This document shows, piece after piece, positions 24,024 to 34,066 of a stretch of 64,000 bases of DNA (position 1 is its first letter; each line of letters opens with the position of its first letter). The stretch comes from Rhabdornis inornatus. Its lineage: Eukaryota > Chordata > Aves > Passeriformes > Rhabdornithidae. The notes beneath the pieces were generated by a model that made no database searches, was not told the origin of the DNA, and worked only from the letters and a program-made list of their open reading frames with translations. Made by a program: the position numbers and the translations under genes. The stretch spans positions 623,980 to 687,979 of the forward strand of contig VWZS01003937.1 in the NCBI GenBank assembly GCA_013397075.1. Reading direction: 5' to 3'.

Positions 24024-24062
24024 CATCCCCAAAAATGATGTCATCCCCAATAATGATGTCAT
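24024..24062. repeat. 18-bp tandem duplication with TGATGTCAT
   Basis: CATCCCCAAAAATGATGT (24024-24041) and CATCCCCAATAATGATGT (24042-24059) differ at one base and are followed by CAT. Each unit plus the next CAT forms AATGATGTCAT, close to an ATF/CREB-type site (TGACGTCA with C to T). Confidence 0.85.
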
Positions 24063-25464
24063 ATGCAGATGATTCACACTTTGGTGGAGGGGAAAGGACA
24101 GGGGAGCACATAAAAGATACTGAAATCCTCTATGAATTTCTGTTAGGTGTGGCAAGGAGAAGACCAAGTGGAAATTTCCCTCTGTGCTTCCCTCTGCACA
24201 GAGGTAACTTTAGAAAAAAATAAAAATTAAGCACTGCAGTGATTTGCAAAGGTAATTAGAACATGGCTTTGGTTTATGTCCTCAAAAAATAACTAGAATA
24301 GGAGTTTTTCACCAGTTGGAGGAAGATGATAATGAACTATTGCAGTTATCTGAAAAGAACTGACAGAGATTTTTTCAGTTTTTTTTTTAATTGACAATAT
24401 TTCTGTCCATTTTATGTTTGCTTCTTATAAATATTCTGGCAGAAAAATTTACTGTCAAGAATGTACTTCAGAACAGTCAATATTTAAAGTTTTTACTGGT
24501 AGCAGATTTCTTTCACAGACACATAATTATTCAGTAGAGGGACAGAAATACCATGTGGGTAACACATTAAATCCAAACTGGTTTGATTGATTTCTGTCTC
24601 TTTTTTTTTTTCTTTCTTTTTAATTTGAAAAACTATGGAAAGATGCTCACAAACAGCCAGCAGTTTTTGGGAATTATCCTCAGAGTAAATTAAAATGAAA
24701 AACAAGGAAAGAATAGTCAAGCAGATTTATGAACAGGAAAGAAATGGACTATATGTCCAAGTTAACTCTTTCAATTTTTATTGCTGGAAATTTAGTTACT
24801 AAATTTACTGGTAACTATAAATCTATCCATGTCCCAATGTGTTATGTATTTTGAAATTATTCTTCCTAGTGTTTACTAGAGAGATTTTCACTTAAAAAGA
24901 AGTGTTATAAATGAATGCAGGGGAAAAAAAATTAACCCCCATAACCACTTAAGTGACACTATTTTTTCATAATTTTAAATAGTGACTTCTAAGCTACACT
25001 TTTTCTATAATTGTGTTACCATTAAGACATCTTATCACTGCTATTCCACACGGTGCACTGGACAGCCCACACTCTCTGTGGGTTTTCCCTGACCTTATGT
25101 GGCTTTCAGTGGTGTAGTTCTATCATTATCTCTTGTCTCATAACTGGGTGCAGACCTCACAACAGCAGTGCTTTCAACAAACTATTGATCATGTTAGTCT
25201 CTTCTCCCTTCCTCCCCATTCCCTTCATCTTTCTAACCTTTTTACCAATTGACTTGTTCTTTCTCTCTTTCTACTGTATTAAAACAAAGCTGAGCCATTG
25301 ATTTCTCTTTCTTATTTTTTGACTCTTCCTGTTGGAAAGTTAGAAAGTCTTGACAATGTATGAAAAGCTACTTCAGGTGAAGAGAGGCTTCTGTATATAA
25401 CAGCACATCATGCCATTTGTGCCACAGAGGCTCTTTGGGGCCCTCTGCAATGTAGCTTCTAACA
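24063..25464. other. unique AT-rich non-coding DNA
   Basis: No recognised feature. T runs near 24380-24390 and 24601-24612. Confidence 0.5.
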
Positions 25465-25740
25465 GATTATGCAAAACAAACAAGACAAATGACATACAGA
25501 ATTCTAAAACACATGTGGCTTGCACTTAAATTAATTCACCTATGTAAATTAATTGAAGCTGCCAATTTCAATAAATACATAGAAATTTGAAAAATCAAAA
25601 AAACAGTTTTATCTTCCCACACTCACATCTCATAAATGCAGGCACCTTCACACTTTATCGTATGTATTGCATGCTACTTTTCTGGCAAACAGCCTGGAAT
25701 TTAAAATAATATGTGAGCTGCTAATTAATTTTAGGCTCCA
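25465..25740. promoter_or_regulatory. candidate conserved non-coding element / enhancer
   Basis: The block contains GATTATGCAAAACAAACAAG (octamer-like ATGCAAA plus forkhead-like AAACAAACA) and two AAATTAATT sites 19 bp apart (25528 and 25547). It also contains GCTAATTAATTTTAGG (25720-25735). Clustered homeodomain, POU and forkhead cores in sequence without repeats are typical of deeply conserved vertebrate enhancers. I infer this from texture alone. Confidence 0.3.
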
Positions 25741-26308
25741 TAGATCCATTTAGGGAACTGGCTATTGAAACACTGCTCCTATCCATCCGGTCTGTACCTA
25801 AACTGATTAGCTGTGTACAGTGCAGACAGTGACATCACTGAACACTATGAATTTAAAGAAACAACCTACTTCATAGGAGAAATTGTGGGAGTGAGCTAAT
25901 AGACCTTTGGGATGTATAGCAGGAATTGATGTAATTTCTGGTCTGAAAATTCTTCTGACTATTGAAGCTCTTCGTGCTTTTCTGCAGGTTACCAAAAGGA
26001 CAAAAGCTTTAAACAAAACTTCAAGTTCCATCTCTGTTTGACTTCCTCTCTTAAAACAAGAAAACCAAACCTTTTTTACAGTTTCACATAGTACTCCATG
26101 CTTTGGTGTGAATTTGCCTCTCCCCATATTCCTGTCATTGCCTCTGTGTGATTTGGCCTGGACATGGAGGGGTTAGAGAAACAACTTGAAAAGAAAACCT
26201 TAGGTAAGTCAGACAATATTGTACTGCCCCAGATAATTCTGTGCCCCTTCTCCACAGGGACACATGGAAGGTCAGAAAAGGAGAAGTTTCTCCTGTTTTT
26301 CATAGAAA
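25741..26308. other. unique non-coding DNA
   Basis: No recognised feature between the enhancer candidate and the CR1 fragment. Confidence 0.5.
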
Positions 26309-27487
26309 AGGATCATAGAATAATTTAGGTTAGAAAAGACCTTCAAGATCGTTGAATCCAACTGCAAACGTAACACTGTCAAGTCTGTCACTAAACCATG
26401 TCTCGAAGGACCACACCTACATGTCTTTTAAATACCTCCAGGAATGGTGACTCAACCACTTCCAGGGGCAGCCTGTTTCACTGCTCAACAACAATTTCAG
26501 TGACAATTTTTTTCCTAATATCAGGCCTAAATCTCCCCTGGTTCAACTTGAGGCTGTTTCTTCTCATTCTTTCATCACTTAGCAAAAGAGATTGGCGCCC
26601 ACCTGACTTCAGCCTCCTTTCAGGCAGTAGTATGGTGTGGTAAGACTTCCTTAAGCCTTCTTTTCTTCAGGCTAAACAACCATTGATTCCTCAGCCACAC
26701 CTCATAAAAACTGTGCTCCAGATGCTTCTCCAGCTATGCTGCCCTCCTCAAGACTCACTCCAGCACCTCAATGCCTTTCTTGTAGTGAGGGATCCAAAAC
26801 TGAACACAGGATTCAAGGTGTGGCCTCACCAGTGCTGAGTGCAGGGGGATGATCACTGCCCTGGTCCTGCTGTCCGCACTATTCTTGATACAGGCCAGGA
26901 TGCCACTGGCCTTCTTGGCCACCTAAGCACCTTCTGGCTTACAGTCAGTAGCTGTCAATCAGCTTCTCCAGGTCCTTTTCTGCCAGGCAGCTTTCCAGCC
27001 ACTCTTCCCCAAGCCTGCACAGGGTTGTTGTGACCCAAGTGCCTCATCTTGTTGGACCTCATACAATCGACTTTGTCCCATTGATCCAGCCTGTCCAGAT
27101 CCCTCTGCAGAGCCTTCCTGCCCTCCAGCAGATCAACACTCCTAGTGTCATTCTGCAAACTGACTGAGGGTATACCTGATCCCCTCACCCAAATCATGGA
27201 TAAAAACATTAAACAGTTATGGCTCCAGAACAGAACTGGGAAAACCACCAGTGACCAGCTGGATTTAACCCCATTTACCATAATTCTCTGGGCCAGGCCA
27301 TCCAGACAGGTTTTTACTCAGAGAAGAGTATACTCATCTAAACTATGAGCAGCCAGCTTTTCTGGGAGAATAGTGTGGGAAACAGTGGCAAAAGCTTTAC
27401 TGAAATCCAGGTAAACAAATCTTTCCCTCATCCAAATGGGTTACCTTCTCATAGGAGATCAAGTTCACCAAACAAGATCTGGCTTTT
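26309..27487 (-). mobile_element. CR1 LINE, ~1.2 kb antisense, RT C-terminal half to 3' end
   Basis: Oriented on the - strand with its 3' terminus at ~26309 (ATCATAGAATAATTTAGGTT on +). From its 5' end the - strand reads the reverse transcriptase motif-A region YLDFSKAFATVSH. Then come VNGVKSSW, PVLF, a broken FADD box near 27145-27158, SVDLLEGRKALQRDLDRLDQ, and NKMRHLGHNNPVQAWGR. C-terminal ORF2 and 3' UTR follow. In consensus the catalytic box is FADDTK; here small indels turn it into stop-containing sequence. The element is 5'-truncated within the RT domain and cannot be active. It would be antisense to a + strand host transcript. Confidence 0.95.
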
Positions 27488-27715
27488 TTCTTCTTCTCCA
27501 AAGTGGCTTGTTGCCTTATGTCTTTTTGACCACAAAATTAATTATTTTAGATCCTGACCTCCTACCATATTGCAGGTAGGAATCAGAGCTCAAATACTTC
27601 CTAATTGTCCTCAATTTATCTCTAGTTCTCTTGTTGGAAAGCTTTTATTTCCATAGATAATGTTATGGTTGACTTACTCCCACTGCTAGTCCAAGGCTTC
27701 CACAATCTCCCGTGC
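27488..27715. other. unique non-coding DNA
   Basis: Just upstream of the CR1. Sequence around 27488-27560 may hold a few more diverged CR1 bases, but I cannot follow the alignment. Confidence 0.4.
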
Positions 27716-27745
27716 CACTGAAGTCAATAGGAGCTTTGCTATCAA
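27716..27745. repeat. fragment of an ancient amniote repeat (AAGTCAATRGG motif)
   Basis: CACTGAAGTCAATAGGAG and CTTTGCTATCAA match the same old interspersed family as 9738-9776. Too short and diverged to classify. Confidence 0.45.
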
Positions 27746-28189
27746 ATGAGCTGCAAGCCGGAGGCAATCCATAATTAGTTAACTCCAATTGCTACATGGA
27801 ACTTGCTCTGTAGCAGCCACTGAATTATTATTCTCTGCTAATCTGTATCTGACTAAACACTCGGATAGAGTATTCCTGAACACTCCCTGATCCCAGGGAG
27901 GTTAATCAAATCACAACTGCTGCCCTTTTATGTCAGAAATAGGGGATAACATAAACCCCACAAAATTTAAGCTAAATAACAGGTCCAAAAGAAACAAAAC
28001 TATGGATGGGTGTCTGGTGTGGCCAGCACAGAGTCAGGAGCACCAAGGCTATCCACACATTTAGCATGAGGAGCAGCAGCAGCTCAGAACTCCTCCACCA
28101 CCCCCCGCTGCCACAGCACTGTCTGATCACCTCCTGCCTGTATTGCATCTGACTGACTAACAGCCAGCTGCCTCAGCCCTGTGCTTGGA
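27746..28189. other. unique non-coding DNA
   Basis: Includes CCATAATTAGTTAACTCC (27769 onward) and a GC-richer stretch near 28070-28140. No recognised gene. Confidence 0.5.
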
Positions 28190-28710
28190 AACACTGGCCA
28201 AAAATTCATTTAAACCAAATGGGCCCTCATTACTCTTAGAGTCCTCTCGCTGCAGCACAGCATGACGCTGGGAGTAGGTATTATTTTGTTTTAATCAGTG
28301 TTGCTGATATTCGAGAGAGAAGGAGAGAGAGCATGAGAGGATTTCACTGCAGCCTTTAATGTGGCTCTAGTGAGATGCTGTTATATATTGGGTTGTGTCT
28401 CAGTATAGGGGCTTGTTTGACAGGCCCTGTCATCATCTACCTTCAAGATTATCATTCATGCTGCTGGAAAGACAACTTTATTGGACTAAATATTGGCATG
28501 CGTCTGTGTGGCCCACACAGGTAAAGACTCTCCCTGGGCCGTGTGTCTGAGTCACTGTGCGTGGGTGTAACAACTGCACTAGTTATTATTAATCTCTCTG
28601 AAACCTCTTTACAGTGATTAAGGGAGTACTGTATGAAAGCAATCTGCTTTGTGGGCTCTCGCCAAGGAAGACCCACTAAGCAGATTTTGTTGGATCCTTC
28701 AGCCAAACTG
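28190..28710. promoter_or_regulatory. candidate conserved non-coding region
   Basis: Repeat-free block that keeps several CpG sites (for example TCTCGCTG, TGACGCTGG, TTCGAGAG, GCGTCTG, TCTCGCC). It has TTTAATCAGTGTTGCTG, ATTATTAATC, and a perfect inverted repeat CTGTGTGG-C-CCACACAG (28504-28520). CpG retention and motif texture suggest constraint, but this is not tested. Confidence 0.22.
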
Positions 28711-30140
28711 CTCTTTTCTTGGCAACTGAAATGTGCATCAACATAGATGTAATGTCAATTTCCAGCATTTTTGTAATGTACTTTATTCAGATTATTTGGA
28801 TGCTACACAAACCACTAATTCAAATCACAGTATTTAACATTGCCAGTCACTTTTCTGATGTGCCAATGTATATAAATAAACCTGAGCAGGAGACAAAAGG
28901 TCACATTTAAAAGAAATCTAGAAGGGAAAATAGTGTGTTCTTTTTGCCTCCAACGCCCGTTTTTGTGAATAAGAGACCTGAGTGAAGGATTTCAATATGT
29001 GATGAATGTCAGGTATATGTCAGCAGGTGATGGACTCCCTGCAAACTGTGGCCAGAACAGCTCAGCAAATTGCCAGGGATCTGCTCAGCTTTTCTCCAAA
29101 CAGGGCAGTTGGGGATGAGAAGAGCCAAGCTCTCACTGAGAAAGCCATGAAACTGAGATCATGTGACAATGGCCTGTAGCTACATGGAAGTTCTGGTAAC
29201 CCTGGTTTTGGATGAAAATAATGATCACACAGAAAGCTTTAACCTATATTACTAAACAGGGCTGATAGCTAGTTTGCCTGAGTCAGAAGAAGACTCTAGT
29301 AGATTTCACCTGACCCATTTTCTTTGAGCTGTGGTATCTTCTGTTTACTCCTGTAAAGAGTCATATAAATATATATATATATAAATCTATCTTTTAGAAA
29401 AGCTCAACCTTTTCTCTCTTCCCACATTTGTAGCAATAGATCAAAGCCGGGGTTTGCTATTCCACTGTGTGCCTCATGACATCTTGAGCTCGCATACCAG
29501 AAAGTGACTGTCTCAAAAGCAACTAAGGAACTTTAAGAGGCTAAGCAAAGCAGAGTAAAATAACAGCAAACTGAAGTTTTTCTATCTTTGTCTGTCCCAG
29601 GAGGGTTAGGCTGGAGAAAACCAAAATACTCTGAAGGAAACAAGGAACGAGAATGAGAAAGAAACCAGTCTGAAGAAGAGAGGAAAAAAAAGAAAAGAAT
29701 ATAACCTTAAGCAGAATGTCAAATAGATATTTGGAGTTCAGAGTGCTACACCAGCCTGACTATACTCAACTTTGACCACCTACAGTAGTTTTTACGTTAT
29801 CAGCTTTGTGTCATTAAATAATGAATGTTGAGGTGATGTGCCATTTTTTTCCATATAACTTGCATTCATTATTTATCATATGGTCATAATTTCAGTTTAT
29901 ATTGCATTAAAGTACATAACAGAAGTCAGTTCATTTCTGACTTCATATATTCAGTGTACCTGGGTTGTTCTTTTGGGTATTTTTTGTATTTCCAGAGAGC
30001 AAGTGATCCAAAAAACCCAGGTAGCCTCTGAAACACATTTCTTCCATCTAGAAGGCAAATAAGCTTACCCTTAAGAAAGCAGGAAAGAATAGATACACAG
30101 AAAACTCTTTACTAGCTTAATAGGCCCTATGTCATAGTAT
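28711..30140. other. unique non-coding DNA with a short (AT)n run
   Basis: A short AT dinucleotide run lies at 29369-29383. Otherwise no recognised feature. Confidence 0.5.
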
Positions 30141-30862
30141 CAGAATCACAGAATCACAGAATGGTTTGGGTTGGAAGAGACCTTAACAATAATCCCTTTC
30201 CAACCCTCTTGTCATGGGCAGGGACACCTTTCACTAGAACAGATTGCTCAGAGCCACATCCAACCTGACCTTAAACACTTCCTGGGACATTAACAACTTC
30301 TCTGGGAAACCCATCTAGTGGCTCACCGCCCTTACACAACTTCTTCTAATCTAAAACTACTTTCTGTCAGTTTGAAACCATTCTCCTTTGTCTCGTCATG
30401 CTGTTGTAAACAGTCACTCTCCAGTCTTGTGGGCTCCCTTCAGGTACTGGAAGGCCACAGACAGGTCACCCTGAAGTCTTCTCTTCTGCAGACTGAGCAG
30501 TAAAAATCCTTTTCCCCTTTCCTCACAGGAGAGGTGTTCCATTCCTCTTATCTTCTCAGTGGCCCAAGGTTATCTGGGCTGCAAGTGCACACTGCCAGGT
30601 CACGTCTCATCCACCAGCACCCTCAAGCCCCTCTTGGCAGGCTCTTGATCTGTTCATCCCCAGTCTGTATTGACAGTGCAGGTTGCCCTGATCCAGGTGC
30701 AGCACCATGCACTTGGTCCTCTTAAATCTCATGAGATTCTCTTGCAACCACTTCTTGAGCTTGTCCAGGTCCCTCTGGATGGCATCCCATCCTTCAGGTG
30801 TGTCAACCACACCACTCAACTTGGTGTCTGAGGGTGCCCTTAGTGATGTCATATTCTTCTGC
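30141..30862 (-). mobile_element. CR1 LINE, antisense, RT C-terminus to 3' end, internally deleted
   Basis: The 3' terminus on + is CAGAATCACAGAATCACAGA, showing three tail octamers in reverse complement. The - strand reads DTKLSGVVDTPEGWDAIQRD, then LDKLKKWLQENLMRFKRTKC and MVLHLDQGN, which is CR1 ORF2. Two lesions stand out. About 14 bp are missing at 30827/30828, removing the FADD catalytic box. About 170-190 bp are missing near 30563 relative to remembered consensus, joining the GTGGCC segment directly to the TTGGCTTTCTGGGCTGC-like segment. The end near 30862 is the 5' truncation point. Confidence 0.95.
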
Positions 30863-33477
30863 CTTCATGTACATAACTATAAAATGACACTGACTAGATA
30901 CATTTACATAAAGAGGGGTATTCAGCTGTATGAAACTGTGCATCCTTGAGTGACTTTCAAAAAGAGTTATGTAGGCAGGTATCAGCATGCCTCTACAGCA
31001 GCAGAGGAACTATCCTTGGGTGAAACAGGGTGAAACAGCTTCTCCATTGTGGTTCTGATCCTTGCAATAGCAAGCAAAACAATTTTGGGCAAGCCTCCTT
31101 TGTTCCTCCTGCAATGTCTAAAAACAGTAAGGTCTGTTACTGGAGCTTTGAGCTGATGATATTTAAATGAAAGACAATTTCTAAACTTCAAATACGTTAA
31201 AGAAATAGAATGATGAGGACTTGGTTGAAGGAAAAAACCCAAATACAGTTATGTGCACTAATGAAATTATAGTATCCAACACTAGTCCTGGAGTTTTCCT
31301 GTTAATGGTGTAGGAGCAGGGGAAGTGTTAATGACCTTTTGACCTACCCAGTAAATCCACACTTGAAAGGGAGGGGATTAAAATGTCTTAAAAATCATGT
31401 GCTAGAAACTGAGAGAGCTTAACATTTTCCTTATGCTGATGTCAGATGATTTTCCCAACCCCTACATCAATTATACATAACTCCTGCAGGTTAAAACTGA
31501 AGTACATTAGTGCTGGTACGCTAAGGTAAGAGTTCTTGTCAAAAACTTTAGGTCTCTTGACTTGGCATGGCTCCAATGTCATACTGTCATATTGTCTTTG
31601 TCCAGGGGACATCTGAATTGTCTAAACAGATTATCATGATCCTCTTCTCCATTTTCACCAACTTTCCATTTTGTGAGTGTGGGAGTACATGAACATGTGA
31701 TCATCCCAGTGGAGAAGGCCCTTCCAGCTTTACAGACCACTTGCACTGGGCTCACTCAGTTTTTCTTTCTGAAAATGCAGTAAGAATTCATCCAAATTAC
31801 TAGCTCTGCTTAGCAGCATGAAAACAAAATTTAAAAGAGGAAATACAAGCATAACTGGTGAAAAAGGAGAAATATAAAACTCTTCCAAAGACTATAAAGA
31901 AAAAGAAGTTCAGTGTGGTAAAAAGGAGAAGATATAATAATCAACATGCTAAAATTATGTGTTAGCGATTATAAGGAAAAATTTTATAAGATCCAACAAA
32001 AATAAAATAAAAAATAGATGTTCCATTTATCTAAACCCATAATCTCTCAAGACCAAATCCGTTTGCATTTTAATAGCAAATGTCTCTGTGACACTAGTAA
32101 AACCTTGTCTGATATTACAATAAATATGAAGAGGAAAAAGCATTACCCCAAAACATCAGCAATCTGCCTCTGTTCCTGTAATAAAGTTATTACTTCTGTG
32201 ACTAACACAAACGACTGAAGATTTTTACAGCCACTCTGTCTGCACAACACTCAGCTGCAATGAAATTGCTTTCTTACTCCAGAGAGACACAAAATTTAAG
32301 TTGTAGCCATCTGAGAGCTGCTTGCACAATGCCACATTTGTACTGGGGAGAAAACAAAAGAACCAAACAAGGCTCACATTTTTCACATTTTTTGTCACAT
32401 GCTTTCAATTCTTGTAAAATTATATCCTCTGAAGCTTGGAAATGTAATTTAATACTTTATGTTACTTAACACACACACACACACATGTATATGTAAAATA
32501 ATGATATTGTAGTTATTATATAAGTAAAAATAAGTGATAAATTTGATTGCTGGAGGAACCCCTCCATTGCCATCCACTGAGTCTGAAACCAGCTGCTGCT
32601 TTCTCACCAAATTGGAGGCAGATTCAAATCTTGGTTGCCCTAAACATATTTCCAAAGTAGCATCAACTACTCCAAAGCCTTTTGGGGAATCGGTAGCATG
32701 GTTTCTGCCTTATGCTGTATACAATGGTATATCAGCTTGTGGGCTGTTATGCCTCACTGGATGGTACTTCTGCGATCTGTAGTCACCTTGAATGGCATCT
32801 CACTGTATGAATATTCTCCCTGTTTTCCTGCAGGAAAAGCAACCACCTGTAGGCTCTGGAGCATGTTTGCATAAAACCAGCATGAATTTTTCCTGGTGGG
32901 GGACCTGAGCACTCCAGCCACCATCAGTGCTCACCAGCACACTTAGAGGAACACACTTTTTGTTCAAAGCCTGGCTGCAGAGCCTGAACCAGGAAAGGCT
33001 ATGGGCTGAGGCTGCACGAGGCTGCATTGTGAAAAAGGACTGTGCATGTCAACAGCTTAGAAGACTAAACAAAAATTGGTTATATTTTTTGCTCAAACTT
33101 TCGAGTTTGCTTTAAAAGCTGCTTTGTTCAATTAGTCTATTTTCTATTTTCAGTGGGGTCAAAATATTTTCAATAGAAAAGTTATCTTCCAAACAGAAAA
33201 TTTATTTAACCCTTTGATATTCTTTATCTACAAGGTGTTTGCATTTCTGGATAAGGCAGTATAATATATAACATATCAGAAGCAGTACACATCTCAGTAA
33301 GGCTTCAGGACAACAGGTGGATGAATTCTTCAAATCAATCTAGAGATCATTTTTAGGATGCTAAATATTTTTCCAGTTTGAAAATTCATTATATTTTGCC
33401 ATACGTGCAAGGGACATGAAGGACTGAAAATGGCTTAATAGCCACATTTTTTGACAAATAGCCTTTATCAACAACAG
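30863..33477. other. unique non-coding DNA with short simple repeats
   Basis: Contains (AC)8 at 32469-32484 followed by ATGTATATG. No gene or transposon recognised. AT-rich between 31780 and 32000. Confidence 0.5.
32469..32484. repeat. (AC)8 microsatellite
   Basis: Eight AC units, flanked on the right by ATGTATATGTA. Confidence 0.95.
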
Positions 33478-33500
33478 AAAAAAAAAAAAACAAACCAAAC
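33478..33500. repeat. A-rich tract
   Basis: A13 run (33478-33490) followed by CAAACCAAAC. Similar in composition, but opposite in strand, to the G/T tracts elsewhere. No retroposed sequence is recognised upstream of it. Confidence 0.8.
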
Positions 33501-34018
33501 TATACAATACCTTAAAGACTAGCACGACTGTAAATTGTACATTTAACAAAATGGAAAGTAATTGTGTCTCTTTGACAACCATCCATTTCAATATTAATAA
33601 TTCTCAAAAAGTCATACAGGAGTGGTTTATCTGAAATTCCTTTGAACAGGTTCTCTACTGTCTTCCCACATAAGACTTGGCCCACTCTGCTATGTAAGCA
33701 GAGAGCATTTGTGAGGAAATTGGTACTGCTTTCATTTCTTTGTGTGCTGACATTGCTGGCTAGTGATATTCTTCCCTTTACCCAAGGGCATATGCATCTC
33801 TCCCCCCCCAAAAAATCATGTTACAGTGTACATAGCAATTAGCTGCTGATGTACTGTTATCTGGTCTCTAGCCTTTAGCATTCTTTATTGTACTTTTCAC
33901 TCTCCATATGCCATAGAAAGTCAGTTAAAGTCCTAATCCCCTTACACAAAAAGCAGCTTTGAATTGTGGGGCCTAACAGTTACTGAAATGCCTGATGAAC
34001 TTTCTGTTCACTTGCCCT
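33501..34018. other. unique non-coding DNA
   Basis: No recognised feature. A C9 run occurs near 33800. Confidence 0.5.
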
Positions 34019-34066
34019 GGTGTGTGTTTGTGCATGTGTGCACATGTATGTTTGTGTGCCTGTGAG
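34019..34066. repeat. TG-rich interrupted microsatellite
   Basis: GTGTGTGTTTGTGCATGTGT continues as GCACATGTATGTTTGTGTG. Alternating purine-pyrimidine sequence with Z-DNA potential and a small CATGTG/CACATG inverted repeat. Confidence 0.85.

Noticed and set aside
29369..29383. Short AT run as a TATA promoter
   Set aside because: Simple dinucleotide repeat without any transcript evidence or downstream gene.
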